Shown here: piece by piece, positions 14,992 through 24,062 of the stretch
Layout of the letters: every line of letters begins with the position of its first letter
How positions within the stretch are numbered: position 1 is the stretch's first letter
NCBI RefSeq assembly: GCF_023923225.1
Contig: NZ_CP099489.1
Span: forward strand, 3,348,001-3,412,000
Direction: 5' to 3'
Length of the DNA stretch: 64,000 nt
Source of the DNA: Ornithinimicrobium faecis
GTDB taxonomy: Bacteria; Actinomycetota; Actinomycetes; Actinomycetales; Dermatophilaceae
Made by a program: the position numbers and the translations under genes
The notes under the pieces: model-generated
Seen by the model: only the letters and a program-made list of their open reading frames with translations
Told to the model about the DNA's origin: nothing
Database searches by the model: none

Positions 14992-17900
14992 CCGCCGGTC
15001 CCTGCCAGCGAGGTGGCCACGTGCTGGGTGCGGACCTCCTGGAACTCCTCGATCGTCAGCGTCTGCAGCCGCGAATAACTGCCCGAGGGGTTGTCGACGA
15101 AGCCGATCGCGCGGACATACGGCTCGATGACGTGGACCTTCTGCAGCGGGGTCACGATCAGCAGTTGCAGCCCGAGCTTGGCGAACAGGTCGAGCGCATA
15201 GCGGGTGGACACGTCCGAGCCGCGCCCAAAGGCCTCGTCGATCACGGCGAACCGGAAGTCCCGCGAGCGCTCGGCGCCCCACTCCAGGCCGAACTGATAG
15301 GCCAGCGACGCGGCCAGGATGGTGTAGGCGAGCTTTTCCTTCTGCCCACCGGACTTGCCGTCAGAGTCGCGATAGTGCTCCCACTCCTCGTCGGTCTCCC
15401 GGTCCCGCTCGGAGGCCGAGAAGGTGAACCAGGTGCGCACGTCGGTCACCCGCCGCGTCCAGGCCTTGTCCGAGTCGGTGTGGCCCTCGCGGCCGCGGAA
15501 CCGCTCGATGAGCGCCTCCACGTCGAGGAACCGCTGCTCGGAGTATTGATCACCATCGGCACCCAGCGTGTCGTCGGTCGCCTTGCGCAGGTCGGTCCGG
15601 AACGCCTGGATCTCCTGGTTGACGGTCCGCTCGCTCTCCAACCGGATGTAGCGGCCCTCGTTGTAGGGGATCGCCCCGAGCGCCTCGTTGATGCGGTCGA
15701 CCCGGGTGTGGATCTCCTCAGACTGGCGCCGCAGCCAGCTGTTGAACTGGGCCAGCTCACGGATGGTGTTGGTGTTGAGCTGGCGCTTGAACTCCTCCTC
15801 GAACCGCGGCAGGTCGTCACCGGCCACCCGCTCGTGGAAGGCCAGGTAGTCGGCGCGCGCCTCGACGCTGACGTCCATCTCGGTGGTCGCCTCGGGCCAG
15901 CGCCGTCGCACCTCGCCCATGGAGTGCAGCAGGCTCTGGGTGTAGCCGCCCAGCTCACGGCCGACCCGGTCGATCACCGTTTGCAGCTCGGCGGTGAGCG
16001 ATTCCTGCGCGGCGGCGCACCCGTCGGCGTCCTGCGGCAGGTCACCACCCAGGCGTGCCTCGAGGGCGTCGTAGGCCGTGCGCGCCGCCTCGAGGACACC
16101 GGTGTCCTGGCTGCTCACGAGCGACTCGTCGCGACGGCGCGCGGTCTGTGCCCGGTCAATGCGCTCCTGCAGGACCCGGATGTCACCGGTGACCTGTGCC
16201 AGCTCCTGGGCGAGCTGCCCGGCCTCGGCCTCGTTCTCCTCGAGCCGGCGGCTGATCTCCGACAGCTCGGAGGAGCCGTCGACCAACCGCTGGCGCTCGG
16301 CGTCGTCTGCCTCGGCCCGGGCCTGGGCACCGGCCCAGTCCAACTCCTCCCAGCTGCCGTATGCCGACAGCTGGCTGAGCGCAGCCAGGCGCGCCGCCAA
16401 GTCGCTTGCCTCGGCACGGATCCCGGCGAGGCGCTCGTCCCGGGGCTCGATCTGCTGTTGCAGCTCGATGAGCTGCTCGGTCAAGGCCGCGACCTTGCGC
16501 TCGTTGGCCCACCCGAGCACCCAGGTGCGCGGGTCGTCGACGCGTGAGCGGTCATCTTTTTCGTGGCGATCGCCGGAGCGCACCTGGCCCTGCATCGTGA
16601 CCGCGCGGTGCTCCTGGCGGAACTGCTCCACCGTCTCGACGCACCGGTGGTCGGCACGGCGGCTGAGCTGGTCGCGCAGATAGTCGTGGAACGTGCCGTC
16701 GGCGGCGTCCAGTGTCTCGGCCAGCAGCAGCACTCCCGGGGTTTCGGTGTGCTGCAGCCGGATCCGCCGGGCCGGGACGCGCTCATAGACCAGGCGGCTG
16801 CCCGCCACCCGCCCATCGTTGCGGCGATAGGTGAGCCGGTTGGCGTCGACCCACGCGGCGACGCGGTCGTAGTGCTCCTGCGGCACCAGCAGGGACAGCG
16901 CGAAGCCGCGCAGCACCCGCTCTGCCGCACCGCGCCACTGGCCGAACTCGTCGCGGACATCGAGCAGCTCACCGGCGAACGGCAGGTCGGTCTCGTCCAG
17001 CCCGAGTGCCTGGCACAACTCGGCCCGCACGTCGAGCTGGCTGCTGGGCAGGTTGCTGGTGCGACCGGCCAGGCTGGTCAGCTCGGCGCGGATCTGGGCG
17101 GCGTCCTTGAGCAGGTCGTTCTTCTCGCCCTGGAGCGTGGCTCGCTCGTCGTCGAGCTCCTCCCGGCGGGTGGTCAGCTCAGCCGTCAGCTGCTCGACGC
17201 GGGCCACGGTGGCCGTGAACGCAGCGCCGTCGGTCACCGGCTCGAACTCAGCTGCACGGACCGCGGTGTCGAAGCGGCCCCAGCGGTCCTTGCGCGAGTT
17301 TGCCTCGGCGCGGGCGGTGGCGATGCTGCGCTCCAGCTCGGCGACCCGGTTGCCGCCGGCGCGGGCCCGGGCCTCGATGAGGTCCTCGCGCGCCCGGCCC
17401 ACCGTGCCCTGTCGCTCCCGGGCCTGCTCGGCCCGGGTGGAGAGTGCATCCCGCTCCCCCGTGTTGGCCTCGATCTCCGCGCCGAGCAGCCCGATCCGTC
17501 GCTCGGCGATGAACAGGCGCACGGCCTCGCGGTGCGCCTCGGCCTCGTCGCGCCGAGCGATGGCCTCGTCATATTTCTGGCTGGTGGCCACCAAGGGCTC
17601 GAGCGCCTCGAGCTGCTCCCGGGCGCGCTTGACCGCGTCGTGGGCCTTGGTGAGGTCCTCGAAGTGGCCCACGATGTCGGCGACCCGCTGGGCGGCGTCG
17701 ACCGGCTCGAGCATGTGGTTGCGGACGAACTCGTTGAGGTTGCCGACCGACTTCATCGACACGGTCTGGTGGAACAGCTCCATCGCCTGCGGCGAGCGGA
17801 TGCCGAGCAGGCGCCGCACCCGCTCGGCATAGCGCGGGAAGTCATCGTGCAGGTCGACACCGCCGTCGCGCAGCCGCCGGCGCAGGTCATTGAGGGAGCT

Positions 17901-18410
17901 GCCGAAGTCGACGAAGTCGGGCTCGATGCCCAGTTGCCGCCCGGCCGTGACATAGAAGCGATAGGGCTGGCCGGTGCTGTCGCGCTGCTGGAAGACCTGC
18001 GCCAGGGTGACGGTCTCGTCATGGCCCTCGTTGACGAAAACCCCGAGAATCACGGAGTAGGACCGGTTGTCGCGCAGCCCGATCGCCTTGGAGGCACCGG
18101 TGGCCTCGACCCGCTCCGACTTGTAGTGACCCTCGACATAGCTGCGCAGCGTGCGCTCCCGTGCCTCAGCCCCGGCCGCCTTGTTGTAGGAGATGCGGTG
18201 CGCCGGCAACAGCAGGGTGGTCATGGCATCGACCAGCGTGGACTTGCCGCTGCCGATGTCGCCGGTGAGCAGGGCGGTGTCGCCGTCGGGTGTGATCCGC
18301 CAGACCCGCTTGTCGAAGGTGCCCCAGTTGAACACCTCGAGGTGGTGCAGGCGATAGCCGGCGCGGGCGGTCGTGGTGACCTCCACGGCCGAGAACAGGG
18401 CGTCAGTCAT
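14988..18410 (-). CDS. jetC: Wadjet SMC-like ATPase JetC
   Basis: 1140 residues, MukB/SbcC-like. Walker A is GDIGSGKST (residues 50-58) near the N-terminus; two long coiled coils flank a central globular hinge-like region at about 470-620 (CQALGLDETDLPFAGELLDV onward). The C-terminal head has the ABC signature SGGQKEKLAYTILAASLAYQ from residue 1020 and Walker B FRFAVIDEAFGRGSD near 1058, with the catalytic Glu present. It extrudes DNA loops using ATP as part of a dimeric condensin-like complex with JetA and JetB. Start ATG at 18410 overlaps the jetB stop by 8 bp; a TTG-type extension to 18437 is less likely. Confidence 0.95.
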   Translation of the reverse strand: MTDALFSAVEVTTTARAGYRLHHLEVFNWGTFDKRVWRITPDGDTALLTGDIGSGKSTLVDAMTTLLLPAHRISYNKAAGAEARERTLRSYVEGHYKSERVEATGASKAIGLRDNRSYSVILGVFVNEGHDETVTLAQVFQQRDSTGQPYRFYVTAGRQLGIEPDFVDFGSSLNDLRRRLRDGGVDLHDDFPRYAERVRRLLGIRSPQAMELFHQTVSMKSVGNLNEFVRNHMLEPVDAAQRVADIVGHFEDLTKAHDAVKRAREQLEALEPLVATSQKYDEAIARRDEAEAHREAVRLFIAERRIGLLGAEIEANTGERDALSTRAEQARERQGTVGRAREDLIEARARAGGNRVAELERSIATARAEANSRKDRWGRFDTAVRAAEFEPVTDGAAFTATVARVEQLTAELTTRREELDDERATLQGEKNDLLKDAAQIRAELTSLAGRTSNLPSSQLDVRAELCQALGLDETDLPFAGELLDVRDEFGQWRGAAERVLRGFALSLLVPQEHYDRVAAWVDANRLTYRRNDGRVAGSRLVYERVPARRIRLQHTETPGVLLLAETLDAADGTFHDYLRDQLSRRADHRCVETVEQFRQEHRAVTMQGQVRSGDRHEKDDRSRVDDPRTWVLGWANERKVAALTEQLIELQQQIEPRDERLAGIRAEASDLAARLAALSQLSAYGSWEELDWAGAQARAEADDAERQRLVDGSSELSEISRRLEENEAEAGQLAQELAQVTGDIRVLQERIDRAQTARRRDESLVSSQDTGVLEAARTAYDALEARLGGDLPQDADGCAAAQESLTAELQTVIDRVGRELGGYTQSLLHSMGEVRRRWPEATTEMDVSVEARADYLAFHERVAGDDLPRFEEEFKRQLNTNTIRELAQFNSWLRRQSEEIHTRVDRINEALGAIPYNEGRYIRLESERTVNQEIQAFRTDLRKATDDTLGADGDQYSEQRFLDVEALIERFRGREGHTDSDKAWTRRVTDVRTWFTFSASERDRETDEEWEHYRDSDGKSGGQKEKLAYTILAASLAYQFGLEWGAERSRDFRFAVIDEAFGRGSDVSTRYALDLFAKLGLQLLIVTPLQKVHVIEPYVRAIGFVDNPSGSYSRLQTLTIEEFQEVRTQHVATSLAGTGG

Positions 18411-18993
18411 CGTCGCCGCCTGGGTGGGCGCCAGCATACTCAGTCAGTTTGCCGGCGAAGTCGTTGAGGGTCTGGGCATCGACATAGGCCTTGAGGATGC
18501 GCCGCACCTCCCAGTGCCCCGGCTGGCGGGGCAGCTGGCGCAGGAAGCCGAGCTCGGCCGATTTGCGGATCGTGGTGTCCACCTGGTCGATGACGCGCGC
18601 CTCGTTGCTGGAGTCGGGCAGGAAGAGCCGCAACAGGTCGACCATCTGGTCGCGGGTCAGCACCAGCTTGCCCTCGCTGCCGGAGGCCTCGAACTCCACC
18701 AGGCGTTTGCGCAGCAGGACCAGCAGGAGACTGACGTTGTAGGTCAGGCTGCGGCGCCGGACCAGGCGGGGCAGCGGCTCCTCGGTGTCCTCGTCATCGG
18801 CGTTGCGCAGATAGGCATAACCCTCGATGTCATCGACCACGACCTGCACGCCGATCGCCGCGAAGTGGTCGCGCACCGGGGCAGCGTGCCGCTCGAGCAA
18901 GGTCCAGCTGTCCTCGTCGGCCTCGCGATAGACCACGCCGCGCATCAGCTTGATGATCGCGGTGGCGACGGCCTGCTCCTGGGCTGTCCTCAT
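18403..18993 (-). CDS. jetB: Wadjet kite-like subunit JetB (DUF4194)
   Basis: 196 residues, acidic and winged-helix-like. DUF4194 marks are GVQVVVDDIEGYAYLRN followed by a charged loop, then RRSLTYNVSLLLVLLRKRLVEFE and a C-terminal domain ending in an acidic GGDDD tail. It corresponds to MukE-type kite subunits that bind the kleisin JetA and DNA. The gene starts 10 bp after jetA and overlaps jetC by 8 bp, so the four genes form one tight operon. Confidence 0.93.
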   Translation of the reverse strand: MRTAQEQAVATAIIKLMRGVVYREADEDSWTLLERHAAPVRDHFAAIGVQVVVDDIEGYAYLRNADDEDTEEPLPRLVRRRSLTYNVSLLLVLLRKRLVEFEASGSEGKLVLTRDQMVDLLRLFLPDSSNEARVIDQVDTTIRKSAELGFLRQLPRQPGHWEVRRILKAYVDAQTLNDFAGKLTEYAGAHPGGDDD

Positions 18994-19003
18994 GGGGCTG
19001 TCC

Positions 19004-20431
19004 TCATCGCCTGCTCACCGTGACCCTCGGCAGGCGAGCTCGCCGCTGACCGGTGCTGTCGGCATACTCGATGATGGTCTCCTGCGTCTCGTCCAGGGTG
19101 ACCTCAAGATCGTCGTCGGTGAGCGCCAGATATCCGACGATCTCGGCGGCCCCCTGCTCGACGGGATAGAAGTTGACGATGTCCTCCAAAAGCACTGTGC
19201 TGGAAGGCGGCACGATGGTGCGGATGTGGTCGGCCAGGCGGGCCTGGTCGACGAAGGTCTGGCCAAACAGGGCGGAGATGTCGACGTCAGCCTCGGCCTC
19301 GGGGTCGAGCAGGCTGTCGACCTCCGCGGCGGGGCGCGCGTCATAGAGCGGGCGCTCGAGCGGCAGGGCGATCTCGATCCCCGGCACGTCGACGTCCAGC
19401 CCCACCGGTGGCGGGGACTCGCGGCTGGCGAGAGCGGCCGCCTCGACGGAGCGCACCAGGTCGAGGACGCGGCGGTTCTCCAGCCACATCTGGTCGTCCA
19501 GGAAGCGGCGCAGCTGCTCGGAGATCTGCCGCACCGTGCGCTGGGTGCGCTCGGCGGCGTCGGACCAGTCGTGGTGGATGGTGCGCAGCCGCCGGTCGGG
19601 ATGCAGGTCGTCGAGTGACTGCACGCCCGCGAGCAGCTCAGACAGCTCCTCCTGTCGGCTCTGGGACAGCAGCAGGTCATAGAACGCCTGGAAGCTGCGG
19701 CCCTGGTCAGAGGCGGTGATGTCGGCGCGGTTGCCGACGAGCTCGGCGAGCAACTCACCCTTGCCGCCCTCCCACGAGGCGATCCGCTCGCGCGCGGCCC
19801 GGTCCAGCCCACGGAAGTTCTCCTCGACCTCGCGGAAGTCGGAGAGCAGCTCACGCGCAGTGCCGGCAAACTGCTGATAACGCTCGCGCAGCGCCGTCGG
19901 GTCCAGCACGGCGACCTCACCGGCCTCGGCCGCCGCGATCTCCCGGTCGAGCTTGTCGCGCCGACGTCGCAGCTCGGTCAGGCGGGCCTCGGGGTCGCTC
20001 TCGGCGCCGTGCACGATCTGGCGCAGCAGGTCAAAGACAGTCTCGAGCCGCGAGGCGGTGCCGACGAAGGTCCGGGCGCGCAGGCCGGTCACCCAGGCAT
20101 AGGCCTTCTCCAGGTCGCTGGTCGCCTCGTAGTGCACCTCGTCCGAGCCGCTCGGATAGAACCGCCGCAGCCACCCGGACTCGGTGGCCGCCCAGTCCTG
20201 CAGATAGTCGGGCGCCGGTCGCGGATAGCGCGGCTCGTCGGGAGCGCTCAGATTGAGGAGGTGCAGCTGGTCATCCAGCGCGGCAGCCAGCTCGGTCGAG
20301 CTCACGGCGCCGTGGTTGTCCACGACGAAGAACTGACCGAGGAAGGACAGCACGAGCGCCGCGTTGCCGGCACGCAGCAGCCGCCACGCGGGGTGTCCCT
20401 CGCGCAGCACCTCGATCTCGTCGTGCTCCAC
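19004..20431 (-). CDS. jetA: Wadjet kleisin-like subunit JetA (DUF3375)
   Basis: 475 residues from a GTG at 20431 with GGACGG/GGCAGG upstream. The N-terminal half is a DUF3375 winged-helix region (VLREGHPAWRLLRAGNAALVLSFLGQ, then the ATSDLEKAYAWVTGLRARTFVGTASRL segment typical of the family), followed by helical coiled stretches and a C-terminal domain with LLEDIVNFYPVEQGAAEIVGY. It acts as the MukF-like kleisin bridging JetC heads. First gene of the operon; the 152-bp divergent region to the ABC transporter gene holds its promoter, not resolved by eye. Confidence 0.93.
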   Translation of the reverse strand: MEHDEIEVLREGHPAWRLLRAGNAALVLSFLGQFFVVDNHGAVSSTELAAALDDQLHLLNLSAPDEPRYPRPAPDYLQDWAATESGWLRRFYPSGSDEVHYEATSDLEKAYAWVTGLRARTFVGTASRLETVFDLLRQIVHGAESDPEARLTELRRRRDKLDREIAAAEAGEVAVLDPTALRERYQQFAGTARELLSDFREVEENFRGLDRAARERIASWEGGKGELLAELVGNRADITASDQGRSFQAFYDLLLSQSRQEELSELLAGVQSLDDLHPDRRLRTIHHDWSDAAERTQRTVRQISEQLRRFLDDQMWLENRRVLDLVRSVEAAALASRESPPPVGLDVDVPGIEIALPLERPLYDARPAAEVDSLLDPEAEADVDISALFGQTFVDQARLADHIRTIVPPSSTVLLEDIVNFYPVEQGAAEIVGYLALTDDDLEVTLDETQETIIEYADSTGQRRARLPRVTVSRR

Positions 20432-20545
20432 GCCTGCCGTCCGTCGTCTCGGTCGTCGCTGTCGTGGACAGCCTACGAAGGAGGGCGGACAGGACCCGCA
20501 TCGGCAGGTGGCTGTCCTGCTGCCGGATCCCGTGCGGCAACCGGC

Positions 20546-20566
20546 TTGACCCTGACGCAGGGTCAG
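20546..20566 (+). promoter_or_regulatory. Perfect MerR-type operator in promoter of ABC-2/MerR operon
   Basis: TGACCCTG-ACG-CAGGGTCA (20547-20565) is an exact inverted repeat. It begins within a TTGACC -35 box (20546-20551) and fills a long spacer before a weak -10 (CACCCT, 20572-20577), as in MerR-controlled promoters. The start codon follows at 20584, so the transcript leader is very short. The MerR gene is the third gene of the operon it faces, making an autoregulated, drug-induced unit likely. Confidence 0.75.
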
Positions 20567-20583
20567 GGCCGCACCCTCATCTC

Positions 20584-21366
20584 ATGACCACCACACCAGC
20601 CATTGAGATCGTCGGGCTGACCAAGTCGTATGCCGACACACCAGTCCTCAGGGGCGTGCACCTGAGTGTTCCGGCCGGGTCGGTCGTCGCGCTGCTCGGC
20701 TCCAACGGCGCGGGCAAGACCACAACCGTCCAGATCCTGTCGACCCTGCTGCGCGCGGACGGCGGGAGTGCGCGGGTCCATGGTCACGACGTCGCCACAG
20801 AGCCCGAGCAGGTCCGCCGGTCCATCAGCCTGACCGGGCAGTTCGCCGCCGTTGACGAGATCCTCACTGGGCGGGAGAACCTGCTCCTGATCGCGCAACT
20901 GCGCCGGGTCGCAGACACCGGCCAGGTGGCCGATGCTCTCCTGACCCAGTTCGGACTGACCGATGCCGGCGGGCGGCGCGTGTCGGCATACAGCGGTGGG
21001 ATGCGACGCCGACTGGACATCGCGATGAGCCTGATCGGTGACCCACCCGTCCTGTTCCTCGACGAGCCCACCACCGGCCTCGACCCGCAGGCGCGCCTCG
21101 AGGTCTGGCGCACCGTGCGCGACCTCGCTGGCCGGGGCACGACCGTGCTGCTGACCACGCAGCACCTCGAGGAGGCCGAGCAGCTGGCGGACCGGATCGC
21201 GATCCTCCACGAGGGCCGGATCATCGCCGAGGGCACCCTCGCGGAGCTCACCGCGCTCCTGCCCCCGGCCACCGTCGAATACGTCGAGAAGCAGCCCAGT
21301 CTCGAGGAGATCTTCCTCGCCGTCATCGGCCACGACGGCTCCACCACCGAAGGATCCCGACCATGA
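20584..21366 (+). CDS. ABC transporter ATPase, DrrA-like drug efflux
   Basis: 260 residues. Walker A GSNGAGKTT, signature YSGGMRRRLDIAMSLIGDPP, Walker B VLFLDEPTTGLDP, and the H-loop TTQHLEEAEQLADR are all intact. The fold and length fit DrrA/CcmA-type ATPases that pair with ABC-2 permeases; the C-terminal regulatory tail is shorter than in DrrA. The next gene overlaps by 4 bp. The promoter carries a perfect MerR-type palindrome, and the regulator is the third gene. Confidence 0.93.
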   Translation: MTTTPAIEIVGLTKSYADTPVLRGVHLSVPAGSVVALLGSNGAGKTTTVQILSTLLRADGGSARVHGHDVATEPEQVRRSISLTGQFAAVDEILTGRENLLLIAQLRRVADTGQVADALLTQFGLTDAGGRRVSAYSGGMRRRLDIAMSLIGDPPVLFLDEPTTGLDPQARLEVWRTVRDLAGRGTTVLLTTQHLEEAEQLADRIAILHEGRIIAEGTLAELTALLPPATVEYVEKQPSLEEIFLAVIGHDGSTTEGSRP

Positions 21367-22124
21367 CCAGCCACGTCCACGACACGATCGTGCTGTTCAG
21401 ACGCTCCCTGCGACACGTGCTGCGCAGCCCGGACACGATCATCACCACCGCCATCACCCCGATCGCCATGCTCCTGCTGTTCGTCTATGTCTTCGGCGGG
21501 GCGATCGACGTCGGCGACGCCAACTATGTCAACTATCTGCTCCCCGGGATCCTGCTCATCACGGTCGCGTCGGGCATCGCCTACACCGCGCTGCGGCTCT
21601 TCACCGATGTCTCTGGTGGCATCGTGGAGCGGTTCCGGTCGATGCCGATCAGTCGACCGGCGGTGCTGTGGAGCCACGTGCTGACCTCTGTCGTGGCCAA
21701 CCTGGTCGCCCTGGCACTGGTGATGGTCGTGGCGCTGGCGATCGGCTTCCGCAGCGGCGCCGGGGTGCTTGCCTGGCTGGCTGTGCTCGGGGTCATGGTG
21801 CTGTTCACCCTCGCCCTGACCTGGCTGGCGGTGATCCCGGGCCTGAGCGCCCGGACCGTCGACGGGGTGAGCGGCTTCTCCTATCCACTGATCTTCCTGC
21901 CGTTCATCAGCTCGGCCTTCGTGCCGACCGACGGCATGCCGGGTCCGGTGCGGTGGTTCGCCGAGCACCAGCCGGTCACCCCGATCGTCAACACCCTGCG
22001 CAGCCTGTTCCTCGAGCAGCCGGTCGGCCGGGACGGCTGGCTCACGGTCGGGTGGTGCCTCGCCGTTCTCGTCGTGGCCTACCTCGTCGCAACGCGCATG
22101 TACGCCCGCAAAATCGCACACTAG
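21363..22124 (+). CDS. ABC-2 type permease, DrrB-like
   Basis: 253-residue membrane protein with six hydrophobic segments. The N-terminal RRSLRHVLRSPDTIITTAITPIAM and the central FRSMPISRPAVLWSHVLTSV coupling-helix region are typical for ABC-2 permeases; FISSAFVPTDGMPGPVRWFAEHQPVTPIVNTLR is the signature before the last helix. It pairs with the ATPase (ATGA overlap) to expel a lipophilic drug. The stop is 4 bp from the GTG of the MerR gene. Confidence 0.92.
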   Translation: MTSHVHDTIVLFRRSLRHVLRSPDTIITTAITPIAMLLLFVYVFGGAIDVGDANYVNYLLPGILLITVASGIAYTALRLFTDVSGGIVERFRSMPISRPAVLWSHVLTSVVANLVALALVMVVALAIGFRSGAGVLAWLAVLGVMVLFTLALTWLAVIPGLSARTVDGVSGFSYPLIFLPFISSAFVPTDGMPGPVRWFAEHQPVTPIVNTLRSLFLEQPVGRDGWLTVGWCLAVLVVAYLVATRMYARKIAH

Positions 22125-22128
22125 AGAC

Positions 22129-22923
22129 GTGCTGACGATCAGCCAGCTGGCTGCCTATGCCGGCGTCACGGTCCGGGCGGTCCGCCACTATCACGCCAAG
22201 GGCCTGCTGCCGGAGCCCGAGCGCGACCACTCCGGCTATCGCCGCTATGACGCGGCCGCGGTCACCGAGCTGGTGCGGATCCGCACCCTGGCCGGCGCCG
22301 GCGTGCCCCTGTCACGGGTCCGTGAGCTGTTGGCTGCTGACGACGAGGCCTTCGCCGGGGCCGTCGACGAGATCGACCGGCGCCTGCGCGGCGAGATCCG
22401 CGGTCTGCAACAGCACCGCCGTCAGATCGCCCAGCTCGCCGCCGGCGAGAGCCTGGCCCTGCCGCCGGAGGTGGTGGCCTATCTGGAGCGGATGCGTGAG
22501 TTTGGCTTCGACGAGCGGATCATCGCGCTCGAGCGCGACAGCTGGATCCTGCTGGCGGCCCAGATGCCCGACCAGGTGGAGCTCCTGATGCGCCACAAGC
22601 GGGCCCAGGTTGAGGACGAGCAGCTGCGCCGTCTCTACCTCAACATGGGGGAACTAGCCGAGTGCACACCCGACGACCCCCGCCTGCCCGACCTCGCCGA
22701 CCGGGTTGCGGCCTTCATCGAGGCTGCCTCCGCCTACAACGAGGGCGTCGAGTTCGAGGACGACGTCAGCGAGGAGGTCATCGCCCTGCTGGACGCCGTC
22801 TTCGTCGAGGCCCTTCCCGCGGCTCCGCGACTGCTCGAGCTGCTGGAGGAGCGTGGCTGGACGGGGTGGACCGACATCCAGCGAGCGGAGCCTGTTCGTC
22901 CCGACCGCGGCGCCAACTTCTGA
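22129..22923 (+). CDS. MerR-family regulator with TipAS-like C-terminal domain
   Basis: 264 residues with a GTG start. The N-terminal winged helix (LTISQLAAYAGVTVRAVRHYHAKGLLPEPERD, then GYRRYDAAAVTELVRIRTL) is a clear MerR domain, followed by a dimerisation helix and a ligand-binding-type helical C-terminus of about 150 residues. It should bind the palindrome at 20547-20565 and activate the efflux genes on drug binding. Co-transcribed with them (4-bp gap). Confidence 0.92.
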   Translation: MLTISQLAAYAGVTVRAVRHYHAKGLLPEPERDHSGYRRYDAAAVTELVRIRTLAGAGVPLSRVRELLAADDEAFAGAVDEIDRRLRGEIRGLQQHRRQIAQLAAGESLALPPEVVAYLERMREFGFDERIIALERDSWILLAAQMPDQVELLMRHKRAQVEDEQLRRLYLNMGELAECTPDDPRLPDLADRVAAFIEAASAYNEGVEFEDDVSEEVIALLDAVFVEALPAAPRLLELLEERGWTGWTDIQRAEPVRPDRGANF

Positions 22924-22982
22924 TCACACCCCGGAGTCACGGGCGACGCCGGCGGCACGGGCTCGGATGCCAGGATGCTGTG

Positions 22983-23378
22983 GTGCAGCACTACCTCCGC
23001 ATCGAGTCAGCGGCTCCGAATCAGCGGGGCCGGCATCCAGGCATCTTTGCGTTGTTGGTCGGCCTCCGACAGAGCGGGCGCCTGTCTGCGGCAGACGAGG
23101 TTCTCGCCGAACGTCTCGTGGAGCGCAGTTACGAGCTCCACGACGAGCCTCCGGAGTCGGTCTTCGACACCGAGCCGCGTGCCAACTCCTGGTTCATCGA
23201 GAGTGCCGATTCCGCGAGCGCCGACCTCCGCCAGTTGAGCACCGAGGTGGTTGCACTGCTCGAGCGACACGGCATTTCGTGCCGCGAGGTGCGCTGCACC
23301 CATCCCGGCAGAGTGACTTACGAGGACGCGCTGCAGGTCGTGGCCGTGCCACGCACCTCAGCCGACTGGCCGCTCTGA
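22983..23378 (+). CDS. Hypothetical protein
   Basis: 131 residues with adjoining GTG codons at 22980 and 22983 as possible starts. No domain recognised. N-terminal MQHYLRIESAAP and C-terminal CREVRCTHPGRVTYEDALQVVAVP suggest a compact alpha/beta protein; a helical middle contains VERSYELHDEPPE and NSWFIESA. Follows the MerR gene by 60 bp on the same strand but is likely its own unit. Codon pattern is consistent with coding. Confidence 0.6.
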   Translation: MQHYLRIESAAPNQRGRHPGIFALLVGLRQSGRLSAADEVLAERLVERSYELHDEPPESVFDTEPRANSWFIESADSASADLRQLSTEVVALLERHGISCREVRCTHPGRVTYEDALQVVAVPRTSADWPL

Positions 23379-23414
23379 GGTCGCGCGGCCATGAGCCAGT
23401 GGCCTGTGAGGCCG

Positions 23415-23984
23415 TCACCCCGTGCGCACCTGCAGGCGAGGGTCCTGGGTGGGATCGGCCATCATCTGAGGGCACCCCTGATGGCTTGACTCGGGGCGGA
23501 GCTCATAGTGCCAGGGCTCGTTGCCGTAGGTCTGGCACAGCCCGTAGGTGCTGCCATGCTGGGACAGCCAGGCCGTCGCGTCCAGGCCCCCGAGGTCGAT
23601 GGCGTCCCCGGAGACGTGCGCCGAGGTGTCTGCGGTGGCGACCCACCGAGCGGCCTCGGCCTCTGAGCCATAGTCATCGATGGCATCGCGGAGCAGCTGA
23701 TCCTGGTATGCCGTGGATCGCCAGCCGCTGTTGACCTGGAACCTGATGCCTTCCTTTGCGGCATCGGTGGCGGCTCGGCGCACGGCCTGGAGCAGGTCGG
23801 GGTCAAGGTTGGCCACGGCGGGAAACTCCTCGTCGAAGACGGACACCCCGTCGGGGACGAGACCATCCGCCTCGGTGACTTCGCCACCGGCGGCACGGAC
23901 CCCGAGGATCGCAAGCAGTGCGGCCACGATTGCCGCGATGCCAGTGAGGACGCCACCAGTTGTGGCTGTTGTGGTTCGACTCAT
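23415..23984 (-). CDS. VanY/M15B-type D-alanyl-D-alanine carboxypeptidase, secreted
   Basis: 189 residues. An N-terminal membrane anchor (TTGGVLTGIAAIVAALLAILGV) exports the catalytic domain. Zinc-binding motifs are visible: SAHVSGDAIDLG (SxHxxGxAxD) and NEPWHYEL (EPWH). These enzymes trim the last D-Ala from peptidoglycan stems. The TTG at 23996 is less likely than the ATG at 23984. It is divergent from a response regulator-kinase pair with only about 80 bp between starts, resembling the VanY-VanRS arrangement; co-regulation is inferred, and no other van genes (VanHAX) are present. Confidence 0.87.
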   Translation of the reverse strand: MSRTTTATTGGVLTGIAAIVAALLAILGVRAAGGEVTEADGLVPDGVSVFDEEFPAVANLDPDLLQAVRRAATDAAKEGIRFQVNSGWRSTAYQDQLLRDAIDDYGSEAEAARWVATADTSAHVSGDAIDLGGLDATAWLSQHGSTYGLCQTYGNEPWHYELRPESSHQGCPQMMADPTQDPRLQVRTG

Positions 23985-24062
23985 GCCTGCAGTCAAGGAC
24001 AGGTCGTGTTGCCAGAGCGTCTGCAGATTTCGATACGCCGACGATAGGCAGCCGTTCGTACC

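Noticed and set aside
13165..15078. 637-codon plus-strand frame opposite jetD and LysE
   Set aside because: Antisense to genes with catalytic motifs, His/Gln/Arg-rich, no recognisable fold.
16563..18467. 634-codon plus-strand frame opposite jetC
   Set aside because: Antisense shadow of the long coiled-coil gene; no motifs or ribosome site.
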